Positions 17,359-25,692 of a DNA stretch of 59,493 bases are shown here, piece after piece. The translations under genes were made by a program, and so were the position numbers. Location of the stretch: NCBI GenBank assembly GCA_020062665.1, contig JAGUVW010000054.1:1-59493 (forward strand), written 5' to 3'. Within the stretch, counting starts at the first letter, position 1. Every line of letters begins with the position of its first letter. The notes below the pieces were generated by a model. That model was not told the DNA's origin. It saw nothing but the letters and a program-made list of their open reading frames with translations, and did no database searches. Source of the DNA: Pseudomonadales bacterium. GTDB lineage: Bacteria; Pseudomonadota; Gammaproteobacteria; Pseudomonadales; Ketobacteraceae.

Positions 17359-17844
17359 ATGGCAAGAAATGATGTGACAGGCGACGATCAGATTACCCAG
17401 TGGGGCACATTCCGGCTGGGTGATGAAATCTATGGCGTCAACGTCATGCAGATCCGTGAAGTGCTGCGCTATACCGAAATAACCCCCGTGCCCGGCGCAC
17501 CTTATTTTGTGCTTGGCATCATCAATCTGCGCGGCAATGTGGTGACGGTGATCGACACCCGCACACGCTTTGGTTTGCCCCAGGCAGACGTCGACAACAA
17601 TTCCCGTATCGTGATCGTGGAAGTGGACAAGCAGGTGATCGGCATGCTGGTGGACAGCGTGGCGGAAGTCACCTACCTGAAAGAATCCGAAATTGAAAAG
17701 GCCCCCAGCGTGGGCAACGAGGAAACATCCAAATTCATCACCGGCGTCTGCAACAAAAATGGTGAACTGCTGATCCTGATCGAGCTGGAGCGCATGATTC
17801 AGCCAGGCGGTAGCCAGGGCATGGGCGACGTGGTGGGATTCTGA
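17359..17844 (+). CDS. cheW: Chemotaxis coupling protein CheW (copy 2)
   Basis: 161 residues, colinear with the upstream CheW over the whole domain (YGVNVMQIREVLRYTEI, GIINLRGNVVTVIDTR, VDSVAEVTYL). The two proteins match at well over half of their positions and differ mainly at the termini, where this copy ends in a Gly-rich tail (GGSQGMGDVVGF). Tandem copies could serve different receptors or different arrays. It ends ten bases before the DUF2802 gene. Confidence 0.95.
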   Translation: MARNDVTGDDQITQWGTFRLGDEIYGVNVMQIREVLRYTEITPVPGAPYFVLGIINLRGNVVTVIDTRTRFGLPQADVDNNSRIVIVEVDKQVIGMLVDSVAEVTYLKESEIEKAPSVGNEETSKFITGVCNKNGELLILIELERMIQPGGSQGMGDVVGF

Positions 17845-17854
17845 GGAGGTCATC

Positions 17855-18256
17855 GTGATCGATTTATTCTGGTTGGGTGTGGCGATTGCGGGCGTGCTGT
17901 GTGTGACACTGCTGGCGATGATCGTGCAGTTGCAACAGACCCGGCGCCAGCAGGCAGCCTTGCAGGAGGAAAAGCAGGCGCTGGAAGCGCGTATCAAAAA
18001 TCTGGAGAGCAAAATCGAATTCCTCAGCACCGGTTCCAAGGGCATCGGACAACGTCTGATGACAGCAGAAAAGAAACTCAATCAGGCCCTGGAAAAGCAG
18101 GACGAGATTCTCAGCAATAACAGTGAAAAGTTGTTCCAGAGGCAGGCCGAGCGTGTGTTGAAACAGGCGCCGAAAGCCGAGGAAGACAGTGCGCTCTCGC
18201 GCTCCGAAGCCAAATTAATGGCGCTGGTCGGTGGCAAACCAACCGACAAGACCTAA
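17855..18256 (+). CDS. DUF2802-type membrane coiled-coil protein
   Basis: 133 residues from a GTG with GAGGAGG upstream. A membrane helix spans about residues 5-24, then a long charged coiled coil (about 26-110). Proteins of this DUF2802 type are regularly the last gene of motC-motD-parC-parP-cheW clusters; their role is not established. A structural job in array or stator organisation would be a guess. The 158-base gap that follows has no hairpin terminator that I can see. Confidence 0.8.
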   Translation: MIDLFWLGVAIAGVLCVTLLAMIVQLQQTRRQQAALQEEKQALEARIKNLESKIEFLSTGSKGIGQRLMTAEKKLNQALEKQDEILSNNSEKLFQRQAERVLKQAPKAEEDSALSRSEAKLMALVGGKPTDKT

Positions 18257-18380
18257 CGTCCTTAGAAGCGTTGAATCCTTGACGCACCCGCCGGAAAAAT
18301 CATTTTTTCAATCAGTGACATACGTCTAGTTTCCTGCATTCTTATCGCCAAACAGTCCTTCTGCCCGAAAGACCCGCTCC

Positions 18381-18386
18381 TATACT
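18381..18386 (+). promoter_or_regulatory. Possible -10 element of the rhodanese-like gene
   Basis: TATACT lies about 30 bases before the start codon. No convincing -35 is seen 16-18 bases upstream. Confidence 0.3.
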
Positions 18387-18414
18387 CAAATTGAAATTTT
18401 CGAGAGAGTTGGGG

Positions 18415-18879
18415 ATGCAGGCAATGAAGTCTCTTGTGCGCGTAATCGGTGTTCTGGTTTTCCTGGTGAGTGCAACTCTGGCCCGTGCCGATGCGCCGGA
18501 AGAAGTGTTCGGCGCCAAGACCGTGGATTTGCAGCAGGCCAAATCGTTGTTTGATCAGGGTGCGGTTTTCATCGATGTGCGCGATGCGCAGTCATGGAGC
18601 CTGGGTCATATCGAAGGCTCGGTGAATCTCGATTTCAATGCCAGTGAATTTGCAGTGCTGTACATCTCGAAAGAACTGGATCGCACCACGCCCATCGTGT
18701 TCTACACCAGCAGTCCGCTGAACGTACGCAGTGCCATGGCCAGCTTCTTCGCCTCAAACTGGGGCTATACCAACGTTTATTACTTCCGCGAAGGTTACTA
18801 TTCGTGGATGGCAGCGGATTATCCGGTGGAATTGAAACTGGCAGGGCGTGCAGTGCAGCCTGTCAGCATGGTGCAATAA
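18415..18879 (+). CDS. Secreted rhodanese-like protein lacking the catalytic cysteine
   Basis: 154 residues. The start is the ATG after GAGAGAGTTGGGG. A signal peptide (residues 1 to about 26, ending ARADA) sends it to the periplasm. The single rhodanese domain shows VFIDVRDAQSW, GHIEGSVN and a C-terminal FREGYYSWMAADYPV. The active-site loop, which normally starts with a Cys, reads YTSSPLNVR (about 97-105) with no cysteine, so sulfurtransferase activity is unlikely. It may be a binding or scaffold domain. It stands alone between the chemotaxis genes and the convergent FlhB-like gene and has its own terminator. Confidence 0.85.
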   Translation: MQAMKSLVRVIGVLVFLVSATLARADAPEEVFGAKTVDLQQAKSLFDQGAVFIDVRDAQSWSLGHIEGSVNLDFNASEFAVLYISKELDRTTPIVFYTSSPLNVRSAMASFFASNWGYTNVYYFREGYYSWMAADYPVELKLAGRAVQPVSMVQ

Positions 18880-18912
18880 CAACAGAGACTGGTGCTCTCA
18901 GGATCTGAGTTG

Positions 18913-18939
18913 AGGCCGCTCCTTGAGCGGCCTTTTTTT
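18913..18939 (+). terminator. Rho-independent terminator after the rhodanese-like gene
   Basis: AGGCCGCTC and GAGCGGCCT form a perfect 9-bp stem with a CTT loop, followed by seven T. It overlaps the end of the convergent FlhB-like gene by two bases. Confidence 0.9.
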
Positions 18940-19285
18940 ATTCTGTGCCGGGGAAATCGGCGTCTCGTTCCGGCGCCTGCAGGGCTGGCAGCGCAACAGC
19001 ATCCGAGTGCGGGGAAAATCCTGTCGGTGTCTTGCCTTTCAGCATGTAAACAAAGGCGATGATTTCCGCGATGGCACGATACAGCAGCTCGGGAATTTCG
19101 CTGCCCACTTCCAGTCGCGCCAGTATCTCCACCAGTTCAGCATTTTCATAGATGGGCACTTCGTGTTCCCGGGCGATGCGCAGAATTTCTTCTGCCAGTG
19201 CGGATTCTCCGGCTGCGCTGATCACGGGCGCGCTGCTGCCATCATAGGTAAGGGCGACGGCTTTGCTGGGCGTTTCCTGCTTCAT
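18938..19285 (-). CDS. FlhB-like C-terminal domain protein (EscU/YscU/HrcU/FlhB family)
   Basis: 115 residues that resemble only the cytoplasmic C-terminal part of FlhB (KAVALTYDG, PVISAAGE, IYENAELVEIL, ELLYRAIAEIIAFVY). It has no membrane helices and lacks the NPTH self-cleavage motif. Such stand-alone FlhB-like proteins are commonly encoded beside a FliK-like gene, as here. They may act in the switch of flagellar export specificity. It overlaps the FliK-like gene by ATGA. Confidence 0.85.
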   Translation of the reverse strand: MKQETPSKAVALTYDGSSAPVISAAGESALAEEILRIAREHEVPIYENAELVEILARLEVGSEIPELLYRAIAEIIAFVYMLKGKTPTGFSPHSDAVALPALQAPERDADFPGTE

Positions 19286-21057
19286 GTTTTGATATCCACC
19301 AACTGGTTGCGCAGGCCGGTGCGATCGACCTCCGGCATTCCCAGCTGCGCCTGGATTTTTTCCACCCGTATGCCCATGTCCTGCAGCGCCTGCTCCAGAA
19401 AACCGAAATGCGCCTTGGTGCTGGTGAGGGTCTGTTCCCAGGCAGCCCAGAATTGCACTGCCAGGGCTTTGCCGGTGAGGCTGAGCTGACAGAACATGGG
19501 GCCGAGTCCTTCGATGTCGAAGCCCATCTGCACCACCCAGCGTTTGGCCTGGTTCTTTTCTTTGTGTTCTTCGCCGTGAGGCGTTTCCTCGTCGATGCGG
19601 AACTGAAACACATCGATCTGACTGTGGTGCAGAAACGGGATTTCAAAACTCAGGCTGGTGGGCGTGGCGCTGTCCTGGCGTGTGCTGTGAGAACTCAGCT
19701 GATGCAGGGTCACGCGGGCGAGTGCGCCACGCACCTGTGCCAGCAGGGTTTTCACGATGGCGTCGGCCATGTCGTCCTGTTTCAGCGATGCCCGCGCGCG
19801 GGGTTGCGCCTGCACCACCACCTGCCCAGGCAGCGGCGGAATCAGATCCGGCGTTGTCGCATCGGCTACCGCCTTGGCGGTTGCGCTGGTTGCGCCACTG
19901 GCCTGGTAACGTTGTATGGCCAGGGGTGATTTCATTGGCGCAGAGGCTGCCTGGGTGGCTTCCCGCGCCAGAGCTTCACTGCTGCGGGCGAGTTCCGGTG
20001 ATGGCGTCGGTTTGGGGGTGCCGCTGTTGTCCACCGTGGTCGCATTCACCACGCCCGCATTCGCTGTAATGGCGTCGGGCTTTGCGGCTGGCGGTGTCGG
20101 TATTGTGGTGGGCACAGTCTTGGCTGCCGTTGTATCCGTTGATGGCAGTGTGGAAGCAGGCGTTGCACCGGCATTCTGCAGCTGTCGTTCCAGCCGTTGC
20201 AGTTGATGCTTGATGTCCTGTTCGAGCGCGGCAGCCAGGGGGGACGCAGAGGCTGTCGCGGGTGAGTTTGCAGCGGCAGTCATTCTACCCTCACCGTCGG
20301 TTTTCAGACGTTGCACCCACGCCTGCACCTGCTGGCGAACCTGCTGCAGCGCCGGCGTGCCGGAGGAAAGATTTGTTGTCTGACGTGTCGCGGCATCGGC
20401 GTTGGGCATCGTTGTGGAAGCAGTCTGCCTGGCCAGTTGTGCCAGTTTCGCTTCCTGCTGCAGACCGCTGTTTTCCACCCAGGTTTTCAGCTGTTCGCGC
20501 GCAGCTTGGGGATTGGGCAGGGCGGCAATCATCTGGGCGATGGCGGCCTGCACGCGCGGTGGCAGTGTCTGCAGCTGCGTTTGCTGGCCCTGTTGCAGCA
20601 ACTGCAGCAGGTTGGTGAGCAGCGGTGCCAGCGGTTGTTGCTGGTGGATGAACTGGCGCAGATGGGTGAGTGCCTGCGGTGGCAGCGGCGGCGGTTGCAC
20701 GGTCTGAATCTGCACGCCGTTGGCTACCGAAACGCTTACCTGCAGACGGGCGTCCACGGGTAACATCAGGTTGGCGCGGGTCTGCAGCAACACTGGCTGT
20801 CCTGCCTGCAGGTTGCGCAGTAACTCCGGTGTCAGTGAATCGGTCCGCACGGGTGTGCCGCTGGCCTGTGGATTCAGGCGCAACAGAATGTCCCAGGATT
20901 TTTTGTCCGGCTGACCTTCAGGATGGCGCGCCTGCACCTGCTGCACCACCGCTTCCAGTTTCGCCTGCACAGCCGCCTTCACCGTATCGACACTGGGCGG
21001 TGTCACGGCAACGGATGCACTGGTGGACGGGCTGGAGCCGGGCGGGATGTCGATCAT
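19282..21057 (-). CDS. FliK-like flagellar hook-length control family protein
   Basis: 591 residues. The first 450 are rich in Gln, Thr, Ala and Pro and low in complexity, as in the secreted ruler part of FliK. The C-terminal 130 residues form the conserved Flg_hook domain (SLSFEIPFLHHSQIDVFQFRI, VVQMGFDIEGLGPMFCQLSL, VQFWAA). FliK sets hook length and triggers FlhB substrate switching, and this gene is coupled to an FlhB-like partner by ATGA. It may be a second ruler besides the main fliK, which is not in the window. Confidence 0.83.
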   Translation of the reverse strand: MIDIPPGSSPSTSASVAVTPPSVDTVKAAVQAKLEAVVQQVQARHPEGQPDKKSWDILLRLNPQASGTPVRTDSLTPELLRNLQAGQPVLLQTRANLMLPVDARLQVSVSVANGVQIQTVQPPPLPPQALTHLRQFIHQQQPLAPLLTNLLQLLQQGQQTQLQTLPPRVQAAIAQMIAALPNPQAAREQLKTWVENSGLQQEAKLAQLARQTASTTMPNADAATRQTTNLSSGTPALQQVRQQVQAWVQRLKTDGEGRMTAAANSPATASASPLAAALEQDIKHQLQRLERQLQNAGATPASTLPSTDTTAAKTVPTTIPTPPAAKPDAITANAGVVNATTVDNSGTPKPTPSPELARSSEALAREATQAASAPMKSPLAIQRYQASGATSATAKAVADATTPDLIPPLPGQVVVQAQPRARASLKQDDMADAIVKTLLAQVRGALARVTLHQLSSHSTRQDSATPTSLSFEIPFLHHSQIDVFQFRIDEETPHGEEHKEKNQAKRWVVQMGFDIEGLGPMFCQLSLTGKALAVQFWAAWEQTLTSTKAHFGFLEQALQDMGIRVEKIQAQLGMPEVDRTGLRNQLVDIKT

Positions 21058-21102
21058 AAGGCCTCTGTTTTTCTCACAGTATAGGCCATGGTGCTGGAAG
21101 CC

Positions 21103-21858
21103 TTATTTCAACAGCGCAGCCACACACACCGTCATGGCCATGCCCAGGAAAATCCACTTGAGCGTTTTCTGCTGCGCGCTGATGGCAAAGCGCACGCTCA
21201 GCTGCACGCCGATGATGGTGGCCACACCCACGATCAGGCCGGGAATCCACAGCACCTGCCCGCGCAACGCGAACACCGCCAGCGCAATCGCGCCAAACAC
21301 CAGCGTACAGGCCATTTTCAGCGCGTTTGCCCGCACCAGGTCATAACGCAGGATGCCCGCCAGCGCTGCCAGCAGAATGAACCCCACACCCGCCTGCACG
21401 AAGCCGCCATACAGCCCCGCCGCGAACAGCCAGCCCATGGCCGCCGGCTTTTCGGTGATGGAAAACGGCTGTTCCCCCGTGGCGGGAAAGGTGGAAGGCT
21501 TCAGCACCACCAGCAGCGTCATCGCCAGCATGGTGCCCAGCAGCACGGGCTTGAGAATGTCCGGTGGCAGATAGGATGCCACCAGCGAGCCAATCAGCGA
21601 CCCTGCCACCGTGGGCGCCGCAATGGGCAGTAACGCCGACTGATCCAGCATGCCGCGCTGGCGAAACCCCCGCACACCCGCCACCGACTGCATCAGCACG
21701 CCGATGCGGTTGGTGCCGTTGGCAATGTCCGCCGGCATGCCCAGCAGCATCAGCGCCGGCACGGTGAACACCGAGCCACCGCCCGCCACAGTATTGACGA
21801 ATCCGGCGGCAATGCCGGCGATCATCAGCAATGCCAGATGCAGCAGATCAAAGGTCAT
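21103..21858 (-). CDS. TSUP-family permease (TauE/SafE)
   Basis: 251 residues with about eight hydrophobic segments. The family repeats are visible: AGFVNTVAGGGSVFTVPALMLLG near the start and GLYGGFVQAGVGFILLAAL after the middle loop. TSUP proteins carry sulfite, sulfoacetate or other organosulfur anions; the substrate is not clear here. The start is the ATG giving MTFDLLHL. The gene is divergent from ccmA and 45 bases downstream of the FliK-like gene on the opposite side. Confidence 0.88.
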   Translation of the reverse strand: MTFDLLHLALLMIAGIAAGFVNTVAGGGSVFTVPALMLLGMPADIANGTNRIGVLMQSVAGVRGFRQRGMLDQSALLPIAAPTVAGSLIGSLVASYLPPDILKPVLLGTMLAMTLLVVLKPSTFPATGEQPFSITEKPAAMGWLFAAGLYGGFVQAGVGFILLAALAGILRYDLVRANALKMACTLVFGAIALAVFALRGQVLWIPGLIVGVATIIGVQLSVRFAISAQQKTLKWIFLGMAMTVCVAALLK

Positions 21859-21943
21859 GAAAAGGTTCCGGTTTGGCGGGATCGGCCAGTTTAACACGCA
21901 GCTAAACCACTGACTTCAGACAGTAAAAAATCATCGGTTTGGG

Positions 21944-21949
21944 TATAAT
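21944..21949 (+). promoter_or_regulatory. -10 element of the ccm operon
   Basis: A perfect TATAAT, 38 bases before the ccmA start, preceded by TTTGGG. The -35 region is weak (CAGTAA at 17 bases). Confidence 0.55.
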
Positions 21950-21986
21950 GGGCGACTTTCAACCGAAGGCTGTTAGGCGGAAACGG

Positions 21987-22646
21987 GTGTCCGAACCACT
22001 ACTGCAAGTCCGAGAACTGTTTTGCGAGCGCGACGACCGGGTACTGATCCGGGATCTGGCGTTCAACCTGGGCAGTGGCGACATCCTGCAGATCGAAGGC
22101 CCCAACGGCAGCGGCAAAACCACCTTGATCCGTATCCTCTGCGGCCTTTCTGACGATTTCAGCGGCGACGTTGTCTGGCAGGGTGAACCCCGGCGCCGTC
22201 ACGACGAGCGGTTCCGCCAGCAGCATCTGTATTTCGGCCATCTCACCGGCATCAAATCATCGCTTTCCCCCCGTGAAAATCTGCGCTGGATTCTGCAGCT
22301 GAAGGGCGTTGCCGAGCAGGGTTCAACGCTGGAGCAAGCGATCGAATCTGCGCTGGAGCAGGTGGGCCTGGCGAGTTACGAAGATGTGCCGGTGTACGCC
22401 TTGTCGGCGGGGCAAAAGCGGCGCGTGGCCCTGGCCCGTCTGCGCATCGAGCCGGCGCAACTGTGGGTACTGGACGAACCCTTTACCGCTATCGACCGCA
22501 AAGGCGTCGCCGAACTGGAAGCGCTGGTGCAACAGCATGCCGCAACCGGTGGCAGCGTGATTCTGACCACCCACCACGCGCTGAATATTCCCGCCGTGCG
22601 CAAGCTGCAACTCGGCCTGGGGAGTGGCAAATGGCAGATCCTGTGA
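21987..22646 (+). CDS. ccmA: CcmA, heme exporter ATPase subunit
   Basis: 219 residues. GTG start with AGGCGG upstream. The ABC ATPase motifs are complete: Walker A GPNGSGKTT, signature LSAGQKRRVALARL, and Walker B LWVLDEPFTAID. With CcmB and CcmC it drives release of holo-CcmE during System I cytochrome c maturation. It overlaps ccmB by 16 bases. Confidence 0.95.
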   Translation: MSEPLLQVRELFCERDDRVLIRDLAFNLGSGDILQIEGPNGSGKTTLIRILCGLSDDFSGDVVWQGEPRRRHDERFRQQHLYFGHLTGIKSSLSPRENLRWILQLKGVAEQGSTLEQAIESALEQVGLASYEDVPVYALSAGQKRRVALARLRIEPAQLWVLDEPFTAIDRKGVAELEALVQQHAATGGSVILTTHHALNIPAVRKLQLGLGSGKWQIL

Positions 22647-23350
22647 ACAAGCCCCTGACCACCACCGAAGCCCCTTCACTCTGGCAGGGTTTTACTGCGC
22701 TGCTGCGTCGCGATCTGCTGATTGCCTTCCGCCAGCGCAGCGATCTGGTCAACCCGCTGTTTTTCTTCATCATGGTGATTGCGCTGTTTCCGCTAGGCAT
22801 CGGGCCGGAAAAAAATGTATTGGAAAAAATCGCGCCGGGGGTGATCTGGATCGCGGCTTTGCTGTCTACATTACTGTCGGTGGATAGCCTGTTCCGCCAG
22901 GATTTTGAAGACGGCGCGCTGGAATTGGCGCTGCTCAGTCCCCAGCCCCTGTTTGTGCTGGTGCTGGGCAAGGTGGTGGCGCACTGGCTGGTGTCGGCGC
23001 TGCCGCTGATTCTGGTGTCGCCCATCCTCAGCATCATGTTGTTCATGGATGCCGACACCGTGCTGGCAACCCTGTACAGTCTGCTGCTGGGTACGCCGGT
23101 GCTCAGCATGATCAGCGCCATCGGTGCCGCGCTCACAGTGGGCCTGCGCAAGGGTGGAGTACTGATTGCGATCATCGCGTTGCCCCTCTATGTGCCCGTG
23201 CTGATATTTGGCACCGGTGCCGTGCAGGCGGCGTCGATGGGTATGCCCTACGGTGGTCAGCTGGCCATCCTGGCCACGTTTCTGATTTTGGCGTTGGCCC
23301 TTGCGCCGGTGGCGATTGCCGCCGGTTTGCGCATTAGCACCAGTGGATAA
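22631..23350 (+). CDS. ccmB: CcmB, heme exporter permease subunit
   Basis: 239 residues with six hydrophobic helices and the FRQDFEDGALELALLSPQP stretch typical of CcmB. The start MADPVN follows GGGGAG within the end of ccmA. It is the membrane partner of CcmA in the CcmABC complex. A longer upstream frame lies inside ccmA and is rejected. Confidence 0.94.
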   Translation: MADPVNKPLTTTEAPSLWQGFTALLRRDLLIAFRQRSDLVNPLFFFIMVIALFPLGIGPEKNVLEKIAPGVIWIAALLSTLLSVDSLFRQDFEDGALELALLSPQPLFVLVLGKVVAHWLVSALPLILVSPILSIMLFMDADTVLATLYSLLLGTPVLSMISAIGAALTVGLRKGGVLIAIIALPLYVPVLIFGTGAVQAASMGMPYGGQLAILATFLILALALAPVAIAAGLRISTSG

Positions 23351-23359
23351 GAGGTTTCC

Positions 23360-24103
23360 GTGTTTCAAACGATCAAACGGCTCTACCATCAATTCGGTTC
23401 GCCCCGCTATTTCTACGAGATGACGGGCAAGATGCAGCCCTGGCTGATTGCCGGCACTGTGCTGCTGGTGATTCCCGGCCTGATCTGGGGTCTGCTGTTT
23501 GCGCCGCCGGATTATCTGCAGGGCAACAGCTATCGCATCATGTACATCCACGTGCCGTCTGCCAGCCTGGCCATGGGCGGTTACGTGATGATGGCGGTGG
23601 CCGGTGTGATCGTGCTGGTGTGGCGCATGAAAATGGCTGAAATGGTGGCGCGATGCATTGCCCCCATCGGTGCTTCGTTCGCGTTTCTGTGCCTGGTGAC
23701 TGGCGCCATCTGGGGCAAGCCTACCTGGGGTACCTGGTGGGTGTGGGACGCGCGACTCACCTCCATGCTGATCCTGCTGTTCCTCTACATCGGCGTAATG
23801 GCGCTGAACATGGCCATCGAAAATCCGCAGACCGCCGCCCGAGCCACAGCGGTATTGAGCATCGTGGGCGCGGTGAACATTCCCATCATCAAGTACTCGG
23901 TGGAATGGTGGAACACCCTGCACCAGCCGGCGTCCATCACGCTCACCTCGTCGTCCATGGCGCCGGAAATGCTGATTCCGCTGCTGATGTGCATCTTCGG
24001 ATTTTATTTTCTGTTCGCCGTGCTGCTGATCATGGCCACCCGCTGCGAGGTGCTGGCGCGGGAACAACGCAGCGCCTGGGTACGGCAACTGGTGGGGGAA
24101 TAA
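23360..24103 (+). CDS. ccmC: CcmC, heme-handling protein
   Basis: 247 residues with six helices. The tryptophan-rich WWVWDARLTS motif (about residues 127-136) and flanking periplasmic histidines (YIHVPSAS and the WWNTLHQPAS stretch) form the heme site that loads CcmE. GTG start with GAGG upstream, nine bases after ccmB. Confidence 0.95.
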   Translation: MFQTIKRLYHQFGSPRYFYEMTGKMQPWLIAGTVLLVIPGLIWGLLFAPPDYLQGNSYRIMYIHVPSASLAMGGYVMMAVAGVIVLVWRMKMAEMVARCIAPIGASFAFLCLVTGAIWGKPTWGTWWVWDARLTSMLILLFLYIGVMALNMAIENPQTAARATAVLSIVGAVNIPIIKYSVEWWNTLHQPASITLTSSSMAPEMLIPLLMCIFGFYFLFAVLLIMATRCEVLAREQRSAWVRQLVGE

Positions 24104-24107
24104 CGCA

Positions 24108-24287
24108 ATGGCCTTCGAAACCTTCGCTGATTTCATCGCCATGGGCAAACACGGCCCGTTCGTGTGGTCGGCCTACGGCATCAGCCTCATCATCATCCTG
24201 GCCAACATCATCGCGCCCATCCAGCGCAAAAAGGCCCTGCTGAACGAGATCAAACGCAAAATCAAACGGGAGAAACTCGAATCATGA
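24108..24287 (+). CDS. ccmD: CcmD, small heme exporter protein
   Basis: 59 residues starting MAFETFADFIAMGKHG. One membrane helix (about 17-38) is followed by a basic, helical tail ending REKLES, the usual CcmD plan. CcmD links CcmC to CcmE and is needed for release of holo-CcmE. It starts four bases after ccmC and overlaps ccmE by ATGA. Confidence 0.93.
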   Translation: MAFETFADFIAMGKHGPFVWSAYGISLIIILANIIAPIQRKKALLNEIKRKIKREKLES

Positions 24288-24742
24288 ATCCCAAACGCAA
24301 ACAGAAACTGATCATCATTCTGGGCGGGCTCGCTGCACTGGGGCTTGCCACCGGGCTGATGACCTACGCCATGCGGGAAAACATCAACCTGTTCTACACG
24401 CCGTCGCAAGTAGTGGCCGGTGAAGCGCCGATGGAAAAACGCATTCGCGTGGGCGGGCTGGTGGTGGTGGGTTCCCTGGTGCGCGGCGATGATCTGGAAG
24501 TGACTTTCGACATCACCGACAAGGCGGAGTCCATCAAGGTACGCTACGACGGCATCCTGCCGGATCTGTTCCGCGAAGGTCAGGGTATCATCGCCAACGG
24601 CCGTCTGGTGGCAGAAAATCTGGTGCAGGCAGAAGAAGTGCTGGCCAAGCACGATGAAAACTACATGCCGCCGGAAGTACAGCACGCCATCGAGCAGGCA
24701 GGTCATCCCAAGAAAGACAAGCAGGAAAAGGCCGCCTATTGA
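24284..24742 (+). CDS. ccmE: CcmE, periplasmic heme chaperone
   Basis: 152 residues with an N-terminal anchor (about 9-27) and an OB-fold. The heme-binding His lies in AKHDENYMPPEV (about residue 125), as expected. CcmE accepts heme covalently and hands it to CcmF/CcmH. Here it is the last ccm gene: no ccmF, ccmG or ccmH follows, and the next gene is ectD on the opposite strand. The last codons also encode half of the ectD terminator stem. Confidence 0.95.
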   Translation: MNPKRKQKLIIILGGLAALGLATGLMTYAMRENINLFYTPSQVVAGEAPMEKRIRVGGLVVVGSLVRGDDLEVTFDITDKAESIKVRYDGILPDLFREGQGIIANGRLVAENLVQAEEVLAKHDENYMPPEVQHAIEQAGHPKKDKQEKAAY

Positions 24743-24751
24743 GGGCGGCCT
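24726..24751 (-). terminator. Terminator of the ectoine operon, inside the end of ccmE
   Basis: Read on the minus strand, AGGCCGCC and GGCGGCCT form an 8-bp stem with a 7-base loop, followed by TTTT. The loop contains the ccmE stop codon. On the plus strand there is no T-run, so it should mainly end ect transcription. Confidence 0.65.
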
Positions 24752-24799
24752 GACGTCTGCCCAGCGATCGTTGCGCCACGGCCATTCGCGCCGATACCG

Positions 24800-25672
24800 T
24801 CATTCCCGCGTACAGATATACCCCGGCCGCGGTGCTTGCCCGCTGAAGGGGTTTCCCACCCGGTTACTCACCGCGTTGTAAACAAAGAAGGCATTGGAAC
24901 GCGGAAATGGCGTGATGTTGCCGTTGGAACCGTGCATCGCATTGCAGTCGAATATGATCAGGCTGCCGGCTTTGCCAGTGGCTTCCACAATCCCCCCTTG
25001 CTCCACCAGCCGCGTCAGGCTGGCGTCATCCGGCACACCGTATTCCTGCTTTTTCAGTGATGACTTGAAATGCTGCGCCGGTGTTTCGCCCGCGCAGATC
25101 ACAAAGTGACGGTGAGAGCCGGGAATCAGCAGCAGCGGCCCGTTGCAACTGTGATTGTCGGTGAGCGTGATGGACATGCTCAGGGCACGCATGCGTGGCA
25201 TGCCGTCTTCCACGTGCCAGGTTTCGAAATCCGAGTGCCAGTAGAACTCCTTGCCGCGAAATCCCGGCTTGTAGTTGAGCCGCGACTGGTGGATGTAGAC
25301 CTCGTCATCCAGCAGAAAACGGGCGATGTCGATCAGGCGTTCATCGCGGGCCAGAGTTGTGAACACCGGGCTATCTTCATGCACGCGGAAAATCGAGCGC
25401 ACCGCCTGGCTGCTGCGCTCGGTAATGGTGGCTTCGCTGGCGCGCACCTGGGGATCGTGGCGCAGTCGCTCCAGTTCCAGCACGAATTCCGCAATTTCAG
25501 CAGCGCTGAAAAAATTTTCCAGCAGCAGAAATCCATCGCGATCATAGGCGCTCACCTGCGACTGGTTCAGCGGCCCCCGCAGCCAGTCGCGGGCGTACAC
25601 CACCGGATCCAGGCGCTCGGTGATGCCGGGCGCGGCGCCACAACGGGACGGGTACAGATCGGGTCGGTTCAT
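24800..25672 (-). CDS. ectD: EctD, ectoine 5-hydroxylase
   Basis: 290 residues of the non-heme Fe(II)/2-oxoglutarate dioxygenase family. The EctD signature FYWHSDFETWHVEDGMPRMR includes the iron ligands His and Asp, and the second His is in DCNAMHGSNGN. It converts ectoine to 5-hydroxyectoine. The start is MNRPDLYPSR; a longer frame upstream overlaps ectC and is rejected. Last gene of the operon, 20 bases after ectC. Confidence 0.95.
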   Translation of the reverse strand: MNRPDLYPSRCGAAPGITERLDPVVYARDWLRGPLNQSQVSAYDRDGFLLLENFFSAAEIAEFVLELERLRHDPQVRASEATITERSSQAVRSIFRVHEDSPVFTTLARDERLIDIARFLLDDEVYIHQSRLNYKPGFRGKEFYWHSDFETWHVEDGMPRMRALSMSITLTDNHSCNGPLLLIPGSHRHFVICAGETPAQHFKSSLKKQEYGVPDDASLTRLVEQGGIVEATGKAGSLIIFDCNAMHGSNGNITPFPRSNAFFVYNAVSNRVGNPFSGQAPRPGYICTRE

Positions 25673-25692
25673 GACGGAAATGCTCTCCTTCT

